The notes: generated by a model not told the origin, from the letters alone. A stretch of 64,000 bases of DNA from Ditylenchus dipsaci (GCA_004194705.1 SADC01001034.1:62001-126000), one strand, 5' to 3'; shown: positions 21,081 to 32,216, counted from the first letter of the stretch. Translations and numbers: made by a program.

Positions 21081-21500
21081 TTAACTAAACCCTGAAACCT
21101 GGTTTGGGTGCCTTATGGTCAGGTGGATATCCACCTGGCCTGAAAAATAAAAATTTGGTCAAAATCAAAAACAAACTACTTATTCTAGCGTAAAATGGTG
21201 TAGGGAATTGGGTTTGATAAGACCAAATTTGCAATTTTACCCATTTTAACCCCAAATCTGGGGTAGGTACTTTTAGGTAACTGGATAACAACCTGGATGA
21301 CCTGAAAAATAAAATTAAGTCAAATCGGAAAACCAATTGTGCTTTCATACGCAAAATCGTATTGAAATTTGGTTTGTAAAGACTAAAATTTCGATTTTAC
21401 CCACCCGGACCCTACAACCTGGGTGAGTACTACCGTAAAATTTTTTTGATCCAAGTGGACGACCACTTAATTCTGTTGTACCCAGGTGGTCGTACCTAGG
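21080..21500. repeat. degenerate ~165-bp repeats with GGTGGATATCCACC hubs
   Basis: The phrase CAGGTGGATATCCACCTG-GCCTGAAAAATAAAA, then GGTTTGATAAGACC, then ATTTTACCCA recurs at about 21120, 21290 and 21440 with 60-80 percent similarity by eye. Related units are at 21890, 24790-25150 and 26060-26280. Non-coding. Confidence 0.6.
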
Positions 21501-21595
21501 TTGGGGTACTCAGGTAGTGTTTCGGCATCCGGGTAGTAATGTTTTTGTCTTGTAAAGAACTACTAAAATTTCAAATACTTTTCTATGATCCAACC

Positions 21596-22333
21596 TAGAG
21601 TTGTGAAATGGACATATGTCGGGCATATGTCCGGACATATGCCCGGACATATGTCCGGACATTTTAGAAAATGTCCCGTTAACAAAAAATCGGACATTTT
21701 CTTGTTTTTTTGTCTCAGCGATTATTTCATTACTCTTAGTCCGGCAAAATCATTCTTCACTTCTGCTTACTGAAATTCTTCTAATTTCTGCTTATAATTA
21801 TGTTTCAGGTTGCCATGTCCAAGCCTCAAACAGGATATCATGAAAGATGGTTTGTTTTCGATTTCAAATATTTTTATTTTTTTCAGGTACCCGAGGCGGA
21901 TATCCACCTGACCAGGTGGTATCCACCACGAGGGTTGGGATTTTGGTGACTTCAATCGCAATTTTAGTTTTAACAAACGCAATTCTGCACACGATTTTGC
22001 CTATGATGGCATAGCTCTTTTTTAGATTTAGAATTTTTTAAAATTTTTCAGGTACTCCAGGTACCTGGAACACCTGAATAACAGTATTATTAGATTCAAT
22101 CTATTGAATGAATTTGAATTTTTGTTGAATGATATCGGAGAATAGTGTTGTTTGTCCTTGGTTGATGTCAATAAAGCTTATTTGTGCTCATTCTTGGTCT
22201 TTATCTTATTATAAGACATATTTACTCGGGTTAACAGAAAATGTCCGAAAATGTCCGAATGTCGGACATATGTCCGGACATATGCCCGGACATATGTCCG
22301 ATTTGAAAATGTCCGGACATTTCCACAACTCTA
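21596..22333. mobile_element. hAT-like MITE with ATGTCCGGACAT motif
   Basis: TIR TAGAGTTGTG(G)AAATG, with the perfect 8-bp duplication ATCCAACC (21588-21595 and 22334-22341). Just inside both ends are clusters of the palindromic octamer-like unit CATATGTCCGGACATATG. The interior includes part of a GGTGGATATCCACC repeat. Non-coding. Confidence 0.9.
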
Positions 22334-22374
22334 ATCCAACCTCAGTTCTACTAAATAATCCATGCATTAACTAA

Positions 22375-22685
22375 ACGAAGTGGTCGTCCACTTGGATCAG
22401 AATTTTTTTTTACGTTTTTCATGTTCCAAACTTGTTTTCTGGATTGATTCGGGCATGCTGAAGATAGTTTGACAGTGGTAAAATGCCGTTTTCTCGAGTA
22501 TTTTTTTAATTTTGGGATATAATTGATTTCACCAAAATTAACTATTTCCCAAAACTCAAAAATACCCGAGAAAGCGGCATTTTACCACTGTCCAACCATC
22601 TTCAGCGTGCCCTAATTAGTCTAGAAAACAGGTTATGGAACATGAAAACTTAAAAAAATTTTGATCCAAGTGGACGACCACTTGG
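22375..22685. mobile_element. foldback with self-palindromic ends (AAGTGGTCGTCCACTT)
   Basis: About 310 bp, palindromic throughout around 22515. Each terminus (AAGTGGTCGTCCACTTGGAT and inverse) is itself a short palindrome. A relative lies at 26411-26749 and fragments at 21452, 44095 and 45460. Confidence 0.75.
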
Positions 22686-23128
22686 CTCTAGGTAAATTGA
22701 ACCTATACAAATTGAACCTATACAAATTGAACCTCGGTAAATTGAACCTGAGGTAAATTGAACCTGGGTAAATTGAACCTGAAAATTTGTCTTGAGACTA
22801 TTTTTATCAGAACTTTTTTAAATTTTTCCGGCGTATAAAAAGTAACCATCTCGGTGATAGGTAAGCACCAGAAAAGGGAGGAATACCACAAGGATATTAG
22901 CTCGACCCATAGTATGGGCTCGACCTAATACCTAAAAGCATTTTTCTGGTTGCGCTACCCAGGTCTCTCTCATGTAGATAGTGTTACTTGTGATAGTTTC
23001 GTGGTAGTTTAGTGGTTGAAGTATATATAGATCGCCAAGTGCTGGCAACTAAGTGTCGGTCATCATTTGTACATATAGTCCCTTTCCACTTTTTGGCCAA
23101 TTGTTGAACTTTGTTTTAGTAGTTCAAA

Positions 23129-23494
23129 ATGGAGATGCTTTTAAGCGAGAAGAAAAAAACCGATAAGTCATTTTGAGGAATATCTATACTGGCGAAAAGA
23201 GCAAATAGGAAAGCAAACTTACTGGCACTGCATCTTTTACAAGCTTGGAGTGGATAGAAAAGTGAATAGCAAATTCCGAGGTATTTTTAAAACGTTATGT
23301 ATATTTTTTGGTTTTCATGGCATATTCGAATAGGAAGAGCTTCAACTTTCGATGGCATGGTGAAAGTAACGATGTCTCACAATCATTACGCCGATAAGAT
23401 CAAGGTGGAACTAAATCGAATGCAAGGGCAGTGCAGAAGCAAGCCAAAGAAATCCTTGGGTCACTGGTCTCTAGTAGTATTCATTTTCAGATGA
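23129..23494 (+). CDS. FLYWCH-type zinc-finger protein (partial, two exons)
   Basis: Exon 1 (23129-23280) begins MEMLLSEKKKTDKSF, ten bases after an acceptor-like TTGTTTTAG. After one surplus T at 23171-23174 it continues FEEYLYWRKEQIGKQTYWHC. A 53-nt intron (23281-23333) joins in phase to GRASTFDGMVKVTMSHNHYA. The WxC and HxH pairs with the FRGRA/T motif are the FLYWCH zinc-finger layout, normally found in MULE transposases and DNA-binding proteins. The second zinc cysteine (CRGRA in the family) appears as Phe here, so the finger may be defective. A further exon may start after TTTTCAG at 23490 (MHNRFAQGVNTVTERL). No MULE catalytic core is visible within this element. Confidence 0.6.
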
Positions 23495-24480
23495 TAATAT
23501 GCATAATAGATTTGCTCAGGGGGTGAACACTGTTACGGAAAGATTGGTTTATTATTATTCACTCCTCGGATGTGGCACAGAAAACACAAGCCTAGAGGGC
23601 TGCCTAATCAAGTAAAATATTTTGGAAGCATTTACTTTGACCAACAATAATTTAGGGAGTTCTTGCAAAAATATGCGATCGAGAATGTCTACGAAGCTTT
23701 GGATCCTGCTAACTGGATAGGAATATGCCCAAAAGTATGCTTTTTATTTCTCGATTGGTTGACAATTTAAAGTTTAAAGTGAATCCTCTGCATACATTTG
23801 ATAGTGGAGTTTTCATTTGCCATTAATAAAAGTGCTTATCTCGTGGCGAGCAATTTCACTTCACTGAAGCACAGATGGACGGAATTCGGAAAGAAATGAG
23901 TAAAGAAATCTTGGGTGGAACACTGTTCTAAATTCGAATAATTGTTTGATGATGATTGTCCTTATGTTTGAATGTTAAGAAGTGGTTTGAATGAAATTTA
24001 TTTTTGAAAAAATTCGCATTCGGCCGATTAGCCGAACCGGTCGGTTAACCGAAAACCAGGTTTAAAAAGACCGGGTTTTTTAAACCAACCGGTTCAAAAA
24101 GCCGACCAAATGAAACCCTAGATATAAGGATTAAAATAATTAGAGAGAGAAAGTAGTTTGGAAACATAATATAAAAATTTTTCCAGGTGGTCATCTTGAT
24201 TCACCACCTGAACTCGGATATAGATTGAGTGGACCAAAACATTTAACAGGACAAAGGCTTACTGGTCTTATGAAAGTTAGTTAAGGACTGTTATTCCAGA
24301 AAAAATGATGTTTACCAGCACCAGTATTCGAAACTGTGACTTCAGAAATTTAGTGCGCGGATTTACCACGGGTAAATTCATTGGACGAGAAATTCACCAC
24401 GGTGAAATATGCTGCCTCCCTTGAAACACTGTGATCTGGCAACCCAACTGGAAAAAAATCTCATTTGAATAAAAAAAATC
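23495..24480. other. interior of the FLYWCH element
   Basis: Short open stretches (EFLQKYAIENVYEALDPANW near 23660-23720) could be further exons, but I cannot join them confidently. About 24005-24118 is a small repeat of ACCGGTTNAACC with an AACCCTAGA end, resembling one end of the ACCGGTT hAT-like MITE family. Confidence 0.35.
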
Positions 24481-24779
24481 CTTTCAAGACAAATTTAAAG
24501 GTTCAATTTACCTCAGGTTCAATTTACCTCAGGTTCAATTTACCTCAGGTTCGATTTACCTCAGGTTCAATTTACCTAGGTTCAATTTGTATAGGTTCAA
24601 TTTGTATAGGTTCAATTTACCGCCGCCCGACCACTTGGTTTGGTTGGTTCAGACTAAAAATTTATATTCCCGCAAAAATTTTCAAAATGCGTGAATTTGA
24701 AAAGTGTAGATCGATGCGTGTGTGGATCAATCCGGTGTGGATCAATTCGCTTAACGCCGCAAAACCTTGGTCCATTATG

Positions 24780-25180
24780 GGTTAAGTGCCATATGGGTAT
24801 CCACCTGGGTATCCCAGGGTATCCACCTGGATGCCCTGAAATTTTTTTAGGTATAATCTAAAGCATACCACAATTTTAAACCTTAAATAGCATCAGGAAT
24901 CGGGTTTCTTAAGAGCGAAATTGCAACTTCACCTACCTAAATTCCATAACCCAGGATAGATAGCCTAGAATCAGGTGCATATCCACCTGGATGGCCCGAA
25001 AATCTTGAAAAAATTTAAAACAAATCTAGCTATCATATAAAAATAGCGTATGAAACACGATTTGATAGGGCTGAAAAAAATTTCATGAACTCCAACACCA
25101 ACTACCCAGGTGGGTACTCGTGGGTGAATAGATGTCCACCTACGCCAGGGGTAGGTAGATAGGCCGGCACTTATTCGGTT
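24780..25180. repeat. degenerate CCACCTGGATG(C/G)CC repeats
   Basis: Further copies of the roughly 165-bp GGTGGATATCCACC repeat family (see 21080-21500), with CCACCTGGGTATCCCAGGGTA and AGGTGGGTACTCGTGGGTG phrases. Non-coding. Confidence 0.5.
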
Positions 25181-25409
25181 GGGGGGCGGGTTTTCACTGA
25201 TTTAGAAATAGTGTTTAAACGTCTTCTAAGAAATTTTTATGTGCTAGAAACGATAAAAAAGTTATTTTCTGACACTTTTTACATAAAAATTGAATATTTA
25301 AAAAAAAAATTTTGGCCAAAATTCGAATTTTTGCCTTGGTCCCCCAAGGTAGTTCAAACTGAAAGGATACCTGGCTACCCACAAGAAGATGGAATTTAAA
25401 CATAGTTTT

Positions 25410-25575
25410 GTTAACTGGGGCCTACCGCATAAAAAGACTCTGGTAGGCATACATTTTTATGCATCCAGAGTCACTTTCGAGTGATTTGCGTCTAAGGTAT
25501 GTGGGTGTGCGCATCTCTAACCAACCAAGCCCCCTGCGCCCCGAAGGGGGCGCAGGGGCTTGGTTGGTTAGAGAG
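25410..25575. repeat. dispersed element ending in a CCCCTGCGCC hairpin
   Basis: Bases 25518-25571 form a strong hairpin (CTAACCAACCAAGCCCCCTGCGCC with its inverse around CGAAG). The flank GACTCTGG/CACTTTCGAGTGATTTG and TGTGCGCATCTCTAAC recurs at 36.48-36.66 kb and 56.06-56.2 kb with the same hairpin core. Non-coding; the high GC contrasts with its surroundings. Confidence 0.7.
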
Positions 25576-25594
25576 TTAGGACCAAAATCAATAT

Positions 25595-26015
25595 GGGCAG
25601 TGCGAACTCGTATTCGTAAAACTCGTATTTGACAAAACTAGTATTCGCAAAACTAGTATTTGACAAAACTCGTTTTCGGCAAAACTCGTATTTGGCAAAA
25701 TTCGTATTCGCAAAACTCGCATTCGACAAAACTCGTATTCTACCAAAATTTGCGATATGGCTGGGAGGCTTCTTCGCTACTGGATCCATTTTGTTCGCTC
25801 GAAGTGCTGAAGCCCTCACCATCACTGCTCATCTTGACTGAAACACGATGTATATTAGACGAGACACCTAGACTCAGACAAACAAGCTTATTTGGTTAGA
25901 ATACGAGTTTTGTCAAATACGAGTTTTGCCGAATACGAGTTTTGTCAAACACGAGTTTTGTCGAATACGAGTTTTGTCAAATACGAGTTTTGCGAATACG
26001 AGTTCGCCCTGCCCT
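25595..26015. mobile_element. hAT-like MITE with ACTCGTATTTGACAAA motif
   Basis: TIR GGGCAGTGCGAACTCGTATT, with an inverted right end. ATCAATAT (8 bp) flanks both sides (25587-25594 and 26016-26023). The arms are tandem arrays of a 15-16 bp unit (AAACTCGTATTTGAC and variants) in opposite orientation. Open frames across it are array artefacts. Confidence 0.85.
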
Positions 26016-26410
26016 ATCAATATTTCACCCACGCAAACCCCAAAACGTGCGGTAGTTAACTCCTGGTCAGGTGGATGTCCACCTGGATGGCCTACAAAAT
26101 TAAAATTCCTTTAGAATAAAAAATTAACCATTTTTTCTTACTTAAAATTGTGTGAGGAATTCGGCTTGTTAAGACCAAAAGTGCGATTTCACCTACCCAA
26201 CTCCAAACCTGGGGTGGCTACCACCTGCACAGGTTGATATCCAGGTAACTCCAGAGTAGGGGTAAATTCACCCAAATGCCCTGAAAAGTCAAACGCCTGT
26301 TTTTTATCTTTAAATGGTAAAAAAAGGTATGCGCCCAGGTGGATTCGAACCAGCAAGCTCTACATCACCACTTATAATCGCTCAGAACTCCATCCAGAGG
26401 GACGAACCAA

Positions 26411-26749
26411 ACCAAGTGGTCGTCCACTTGGATCGATAATGTTTTTCACGTTTCCGGATTCTAAAACATTTTTTTCACTAATTCGAGCATCCTGAAGATG
26501 GTTTGACATTGGTGAGATCAAGTTTTATCGATAAATTTTTGAGTCATCGTTAACCATTGATTTATCAAAATTCAAGTAAAGTAAATTTATCAAAATCAAT
26601 CGTTAGTAATAACTCAAAAATTTCTCGATAAAATGCGATTTTACCACTGTCAAACCATCTAAAGGATACTCGAATTAGTGCAAAAAAATGTTTTAGAACC
26701 CGGAAACGTCAAAAAAAGAATTTTTGATCCAAGTGGACGACCATTTGCT
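26411..26749. mobile_element. foldback with self-palindromic ends, second copy
   Basis: Same family as 22375-22685: the left end CCAAGTGGTCGTCCACTTGG is a perfect hairpin by itself. The body folds around about 26570 and shares the GAAGATGGTTTGACA and TTTTACCACTGTCAAAC phrases. Confidence 0.75.
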
Positions 26750-27039
26750 TTGGTCACACTGGATGATGAGGTTCTTAGTGATTCTAAGGGCTGATTTAGA
26801 GTTTTTTGGTTCAAACCCTCTGGGTGCAATAGTCCTGATTAGAGGACCTGGATTCATGGTCCTAGTCATTAGATGCTTAACGGAGTTCGGAGAGCATAAA
26901 GTGCTTTTAGATGATTGGGGAAACGTCCATGCCCTCCGAAAACGGTGTCTCTGTGACCAAAACAGCCAGTTCCGCGTCGAAATAAGATCTATGGCCAAAA
27001 ACAAGAACTCTATGACCAAAAAGATATACCACGCAAAAA

Positions 27040-27205
27040 TATCCACGGAAAAGTGCTTTACCAAAAAGTTTTCTTACCACATGTGCCTTTACCAAAAGAA
27101 ATTTTACCAAATATGCCTTTACCAAAATTTTTTTTACCAAATGTCCTTTTACCAAATTTTTTTTACCAAAAAGTTTTTACCAAAAAGTTTTTTTACCAAA
27201 TATGC
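27040..27205. repeat. TTTACCAAA short array
   Basis: About ten degenerate units of TTTTACCAAAAAG / TTTACCAAATATGCC. The open frames on both strands here are low-complexity artefacts. No opposite arm was found. Confidence 0.7.
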
Positions 27206-27317
27206 CTTTTATGTTGCCTTTCTCAAAGCGCATTCATCATAATAGCAAATAAGCGCACAGCGCACTCTCGAAAAGGCTGCATCCAACAATAACAAAAAAA
27301 TTAAAGCAAGCAATCCC

Positions 27318-27323
27318 TTTATT
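27318..27323 (-). terminator. polyadenylation signal of CCT5
   Basis: AATAAA on the minus strand, about 90 bp after the CCT5 stop codon. Confidence 0.6.
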
Positions 27324-27411
27324 TGCTCAACAAAAGCAACAACAAATCTTAACACGCAACAAATTAAGACTCAAACAAGGAGAATATATTGGTCAAATTT
27401 CTTAAGTCGCA

Positions 27412-29883
27412 CTACATTCCATAGCCACGCTGTTCATCGTCGGGTACTCGAACATCATCAATTTTCAGGATCATTCGCACCACCTAATATCAGCCAAGAT
27501 TACACAGTTTCCAATTCCAAATAATCATAAAAGCATACCTGAGTTGCCAATGATATCTGCTCCTTCTTACTCATTAATGTCTCGATAACCCCCTGCTTCT
27601 TCATGTCATTGGTGCCGAAAAAGACGCAGTCAACACCCAGGTATGAATTCTTATCGCTGATTTGCTTAGCCTTCACCTGAGTCAGAGTGTCGATTGAATT
27701 GAGTCCAGAGTTTTCGGCAAGAGCTGTAGGGATTGATTCCAAAGCGTCAGCAAAAGCTCGGAACGAGTACTGTTCAATGCCTTGGATCTAAAGAAAATTA
27801 AACTTATTTGAATATTCATACAACAGATACCTTATCAGCTTCTTCTGCGACAGTAATAGCGCAAGCGATTTCAGAGGCCCTCCGCCATAAATCACGCGAT
27901 TATCTTTAATCAGGTTGCGGATGACACAGAATGCATCGTGAAGAGATCGCTTAGCTTCTTCGATAATCTGCAGATATTTTTAAAATTGCCCGTGTTTAGA
28001 AACCACTAATAACCAACCATTTTGTTTCCGCACGAATGAGAACAGTAACTGCTCTACTATTCGGGCAGTCTTCGATACAGAGCATCTGAGTAAAAACAAT
28101 TCAGATTTGCAGGCGATATTGAATAAACCTCTAACACAAACCTGTTCATTGTCAGTGCCAAACTTTAGCTCTCGCACTATGCCAGCCTTGCCCAACTTTT
28201 TCTCATTCAACTCTTCGAAGCGCGGGACAATTCTTCCTCCTGTAGCAATTGCAATTAACTCGATTTCCGGACCACCCACCCATCGAACAGCAGGTAACTG
28301 GTGATGATAAAGCAAATGGTTGGCTTCGTCGTCGAACCCCCATTGACATATAGCCAAAGTAGCACCGCTTTCCTTTACCTAAATGGGACGGGTCTAAATC
28401 ATTGGTAAATAAGGCAGGAAAACATGTCACCTGAGAAATCATGGTCTTAAATGTTTCGCGTTCATACTCCTGTAACTCTTTGAACTCTTCTGTGGTGGTG
28501 ATATCCAACTTGTGCTTGGTCTTAGGCTTTGGGGGCTCAAATGGGCATGTGAGGATTGCCTAAAATAACAGCGCAAATTAAGGTCAAGACAAACGGCGCT
28601 CAACTCCTAGCCTACGATCAATTGTAAAAATGACTCACAATTTTCGCATCCTTAAGAATTTTGGGCATTTGAGGATGGCTCATTGTTTTGTCGATGACGA
28701 CGCCCTTGACGAGCATGGTATCTTCCAAGCGACCACCTACCTTGCCTACCACTTTAATCAGCTCGAAATTGACGTCCTGCTTGTTCATGTCTGCCACTGC
28801 CAGAACTGCGTCGACAGCAATCTCAGCCAATTGATCGAGACATTTATTAACCCTGCAAGTATGAAACACTTGAAGCGTTCATGAAGTACAGGGTGTTTCA
28901 AGAAATTCGCACACTTTTAAACTGCCAAACTGCCATTTTTTGTTCTGACGCGAATTGGAAATTCTGTAAACGCAGATCGTCTCAGTTTTTGATGACAATT
29001 TTTTTTGGTATATAATGTCAAAAACACGATTTTTGCTTGGTCCCCTGTAGTTTGGGCTCTGATCTGTAGATGGCCTCTGGATAGGTGAGACCTAAACCAC
29101 AGGGGGACCAAGCAAAAATCGTGTTTTTGAAAAATTGTCATCAAAAACTGAGACGATCTGCGTTTACAGAATTTCCAATTCGCGTCAGAACAAAAAATTA
29201 TGGCAGTTTAAAAGTGTGCCAATTTCTTGAAACACCCTGTAGAATGACAAAAACGCTTACACTTTGGAGCCCAAGGATGTCTTAGCCGTTCTAATCATCG
29301 CTTCTCTGTCTTCAATCGGAAATTTCTCAGCAATCTCATCCAGCCGCTCCAGCGTCTTTTTGCATGCCAGATCAAAACCATCAGCAATTTTCGTCGGATG
29401 AATTCCTTTGTCGAGGAGAGACTCAGCATGTTCCAACAAAGCACCAGCGAGCACTAAAAATAAAAGGGTATACTAAGATACAGTGCGGATTAAAGGACAT
29501 ACCCACAACACCAGTAGTTCCGTCGCCAATTTCATCGTCCTGCGACTGAGATAGCTCGACCATAAGCTTGGCAACATGGTGATCAACATCCATGCTCTTC
29601 ATGATAGTTGCTCCATCGTTCGTTATAGTCACTTCTCCATCACTGCTGACGAGCATCTTATCCAAGCCACGAGGTCCCAGGGAAGTTTTGAGCGTATTGG
29701 CCACATGACGGGCAGCGAGAATGTGACTCTTAAAAACATATTAGATCTTTAAGAAAATGCAGCTACAAATTTTACCTTCAAAGCTTCCACTCCAGTCAGG
29801 CGCTTCTGGGTTTCTTGCTCCCGGATGACAATAAACGGCTGTCCCGACTCATCAAATAATAGCTGAGAGACTTGTCCCGCCAT
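27412..29883 (-). CDS. cct-5: CCT5, chaperonin TRiC/CCT subunit epsilon (ten exons)
   Basis: Exons on the minus strand: 29883-29776, 29728-29503, 29453-29261, 28852-28639, 28559-28431, 28378-28142, 28085-28018, 27967-27831, 27787-27539 and 27483-27412. The product is about 544 aa, the normal length. It is a subunit of the cytosolic TRiC/CCT ring that folds actin, tubulin and WD proteins with ATP. Visible motifs: LGPRG near residues 53-57, NDGAT at 73-77, GDGTT at 104-108, [15 protein letters not shown] in the apical region, then [13 protein letters not shown] and [20 protein letters not shown], ending [20 protein letters not shown]. Introns are 43-79 nt except intron 3 (408 nt), which holds a MITE. 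Two exons each lack one base in a G run (near 28031, RGGNKM region, and near 27878, GGGA region). All other junctions are in phase, so I treat these as sequence errors, not decay. An acceptor-like TTTTCAG lies 37 nt upstream of ATG. Wording is closest to nematode CCT5. Confidence 0.97.
28889..29239. mobile_element. mariner-type foldback MITE in CCT5 intron 3
   Basis: A 351-bp palindrome has termini CAGGGTGTTTCAAGAAATTC and inverse and is flanked by TA. It makes up most of the 408-nt intron. The CAGGGTG start and TA target fit Tc1/mariner-type MITEs. The splice sites lie just outside it, so it need not disturb splicing. Confidence 0.9.
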
Positions 29884-29920
29884 ATTGTTTCGCTTTTGTA
29901 GTGCAAACAGACGATATCAA

Positions 29921-29930
29921 CTGAAAATGC
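29921..29930 (-). promoter_or_regulatory. splice acceptor in the CCT5 5' leader (possible SL site)
   Basis: GCATTTTCAG on the minus strand, 37 nt before the CCT5 ATG. It could be the trans-splice acceptor for a spliced leader or the end of a 5' UTR intron. Confidence 0.5.
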
Positions 29931-30012
29931 AGAATTAATTGAAATTAGCTTGAAAGCTTAGCATAGAAGCTCAGTATAGAAAAAGCAATGAAATTTGTTT
30001 CCATATGTACCT

Positions 30013-30249
30013 TTAATGGGCATGCCCGTGCGTTTCAAAAAGTTAAGGGGACCAGCAATTTTTTTTAAATCCTTCCACTTTTCACTCGTTTTGCATCAGA
30101 TCTAATATTGTTGACCCTGTACTACTTTTAAAAACTAGAGAAAAAAACTTGAAAAATCTGGATGAGAACGCATGTAAACTTAATCGAGAAAGAAAATAAG
30201 TGCTGGTCCTCGCCTTTTCTCCGTGTCGGGCACGGGCACGCCCCTTTAA
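30013..30249. mobile_element. TTAA-flanked MITE, GGGCATGCCCGTG family
   Basis: TTAATGGGCATGCCCGTGCG to GGGCACGCCCCTTTAA, about 237 bp with only short inverted ends. A closely similar copy (same orientation) is at 43004-43661, there interrupted by another MITE. Directly after it, AGGACCATGG begins a fragment of the AGGACC TTAA family. Confidence 0.7.
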
Positions 30250-30289
30250 AGGACCATGGTTTTTGAACGCAGCTACATTTCCGAAATTT

Positions 30290-30735
30290 GAATGGCTGTA
30301 AGTGAATTTCCCCACCAAAAGTGTGAAATTCCCCACCAAATTACTGAATTTCCCCACCAAATTTTAAAGACGACCATATCTCAGTGTTTTCTTATCATTT
30401 TTTATTTTTTTCAGACCAGCATGCAGCCCCCTACTCTTCTAGTTTCTAATGAGCCATCAAACAAATTGTTAAAATTTTAAAAACATTGAGAAAATTTGGT
30501 TTTTATAAAACAACTTCTTCTTTTATGTAAACTATTTTTTCTTAATGTTTTTTAAATTATAACAGTTTAGTTGATGGCTCATTAGAAACTAGAGGAGTAG
30601 GGCTGCATGCTGGTCTGAAAAAAATGAAAAAAAATGATAAGAAAACGCTGAGATATGGTCGTTTTAAAAATTTGATGGGGAAATTCAGTAATTTGGTGGG
30701 GAATTTCACACTTTTGGTGGGGAAATTCAATTTGA
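30290..30735. mobile_element. foldback with GAATTTCCCCACCAAA motif
   Basis: Three units of GAATTTCCCCACCAAA at the left and three inverted units at the right (30675-30730) bracket long inverted repeats (CCAGCATGCAGCC, CTAGTTTCTAATGAGCC). About 446 bp, non-coding. 54795-55190 has a similar plan with CCGCCAAATTATTC units. Confidence 0.8.
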
Positions 30736-30884
30736 TCCATCCTACACATAAAGAGAGAATTAACAAACGGCACAACGCCAAAAATTTGAATTCGAATTAA
30801 ATTAATTCTGAAAAGGTTTGAATTTGTGTAGACTCTAGAGCAACGACTTTTTTCTCAATTAGAAGTGCTTAAAAATGAATCTGT

Positions 30885-31660
30885 GCGGTAAGTGTTCGTC
30901 GATCTTGCTGGATTGTAATGATTGTCTCTGATATTCTTTGATTTTAGACATCCAGATGTTTCTAATCAATGGTTGTCTCCTCGATCATATTCTATTGATA
31001 TTCTCTTCGACGGTATTTTCTGCGATGGTACTCTCTTCAATGGTTGTCTCTTTGATGGTATTTTCCTCGATGGTTGTTTCTTCGACGGTGTTCTCTTATA
31101 TGGTTGTCTGTTCGATGGTATTTTTTACTATGGTTGTCTCTTCGATGGTTGTCTCTTCGGTGGTATTCTCTTTGATGGCATTCTCTTCGGTAATATTCTC
31201 TTCGATTCTCTTATTTTCTTCGATGGTGGTCCTTTCGATGTTATTCTCTGTGATGGTGTTCTCTTCAATGGTTGTCTCTTCAATGGCACTTTTTTCGATG
31301 GTATTCACTTCGGTGGTATTCTCTTCGATTCTCTTATTCTCTTCGATGGTGGTCTTTTAGATGTTATTCTCTGCGATGGTGTCCTCTTCAATGGTTGTCC
31401 CTTCGATGGTTGTCTGTTCGATAGTATTCTCTTCTATAATATTCTCTTCGGTTATATTCTCTCTGACTGTATATTTTTTGATGGTATTCTCTTCACTGGT
31501 ATTCTTTTCAGTAATTTTTTCGTGCTTGAAATCATTCTATTGACCAACAGCAAGATATTTCTCAGTGCGTGAGTAATAAGTGTTCGTCTCTCTTGCTGAA
31601 TTTGCATAATACTCTCTTATTCATTTTTTCGATTCCAGACGTCAAAACGGTTCTCTTCAG
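30885..31660. repeat. TTCTCTTCGATGGT minisatellite
   Basis: About 30965-31525 is an irregular tandem array of 15-bp units (TTCTCTTCGATGGTA and variants). Both flanks carry a similar module: AAGTGTTCGTC-TCTTGCTG, 60-70 bp, then a TTTNAGAC(A/G)TC acceptor-like end, at 30890-30955 and 31578-31643. The 216-residue plus frame (FDGILFDG repeats) follows the 15-bp period and has no known domain; I do not call it a gene. Confidence 0.7.
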
Positions 31661-32216
31661 TGCTGTTCTCTTCGTGGTGTTCCGTTCGGTGCTATTGTCT
31701 CTCTTGGAATGTAGTACACAAGCTCTTGATATACACGAAAATACACGAAAACAGTCCTATTTTAAGTATTCTTCTCAAAGGATTCGGTTAAATGGAGTGG
31801 TATAAACACCTAAAATATCTTCACTGTTCTTTGAAGCTCAAAGTTTGCCTCCTTGCTCTTACAATTATAGACCGAATTTCGGTAAGGGAGTTTACCGTTT
31901 TGGTAATTCTGCGGATCAGTGATGCCATTTTTAACTGTTTCTTAAATTTCTTACGAAAATTTCGTTTTTTAATTTAAATGGAGTTGTTGGGTTTTGAGTG
32001 CCAAAATAAAGATTTTGACCTGAGATCTCAAAATTTCAAAAGATTTTAAAACCCAAATAAAGGAGAAATCTTTGAGTAAACGACGTTTGGAAGCCCTGCG
32101 CTTACGAAAATTTTTTCTTTCCAAACTTCGTACAGCCATTTACTACCCTTTAAAAAAAAGACACAAAGCTTTAAAATATATTTGTAAAAACATCGGAAGT
32201 ATTTCAGCTACTTAAC
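31660..32216. other. non-coding DNA
   Basis: No gene or clear repeat structure is recognised, apart from GATTTTGACCTGAGATCTCAA phrases also seen at 59360 (TTTTGACCTATAATCTCGAAA). Confidence 0.3.

Larger units (their letters stand above)
22689..24625. mobile_element. 1.9 kb element with GGTAAATTGAACC arrays carrying a FLYWCH gene
   Basis: The left end (22689-22780) is an array of GGTAAATTGAACCT units plus two CTATACAAATTGAACC units. The right end (24497-24625) is the same array in inverse and in the same internal order. Between them lies a FLYWCH-type zinc-finger gene (23129 onward). The layout is that of a transposon with subterminal repeats and an internal gene. No target duplication was resolved. 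Confidence 0.7.

Noticed and set aside
27053..27292. ORF with LPKFFLPNVLLPNFF repeats
   Set aside because: Derived from the TTTACCAAA array.
30922..31572. 216-codon frame FDGILFDG
   Set aside because: Entirely explained by the 15-bp minisatellite period; composition is implausible for a real protein and no domain is seen.
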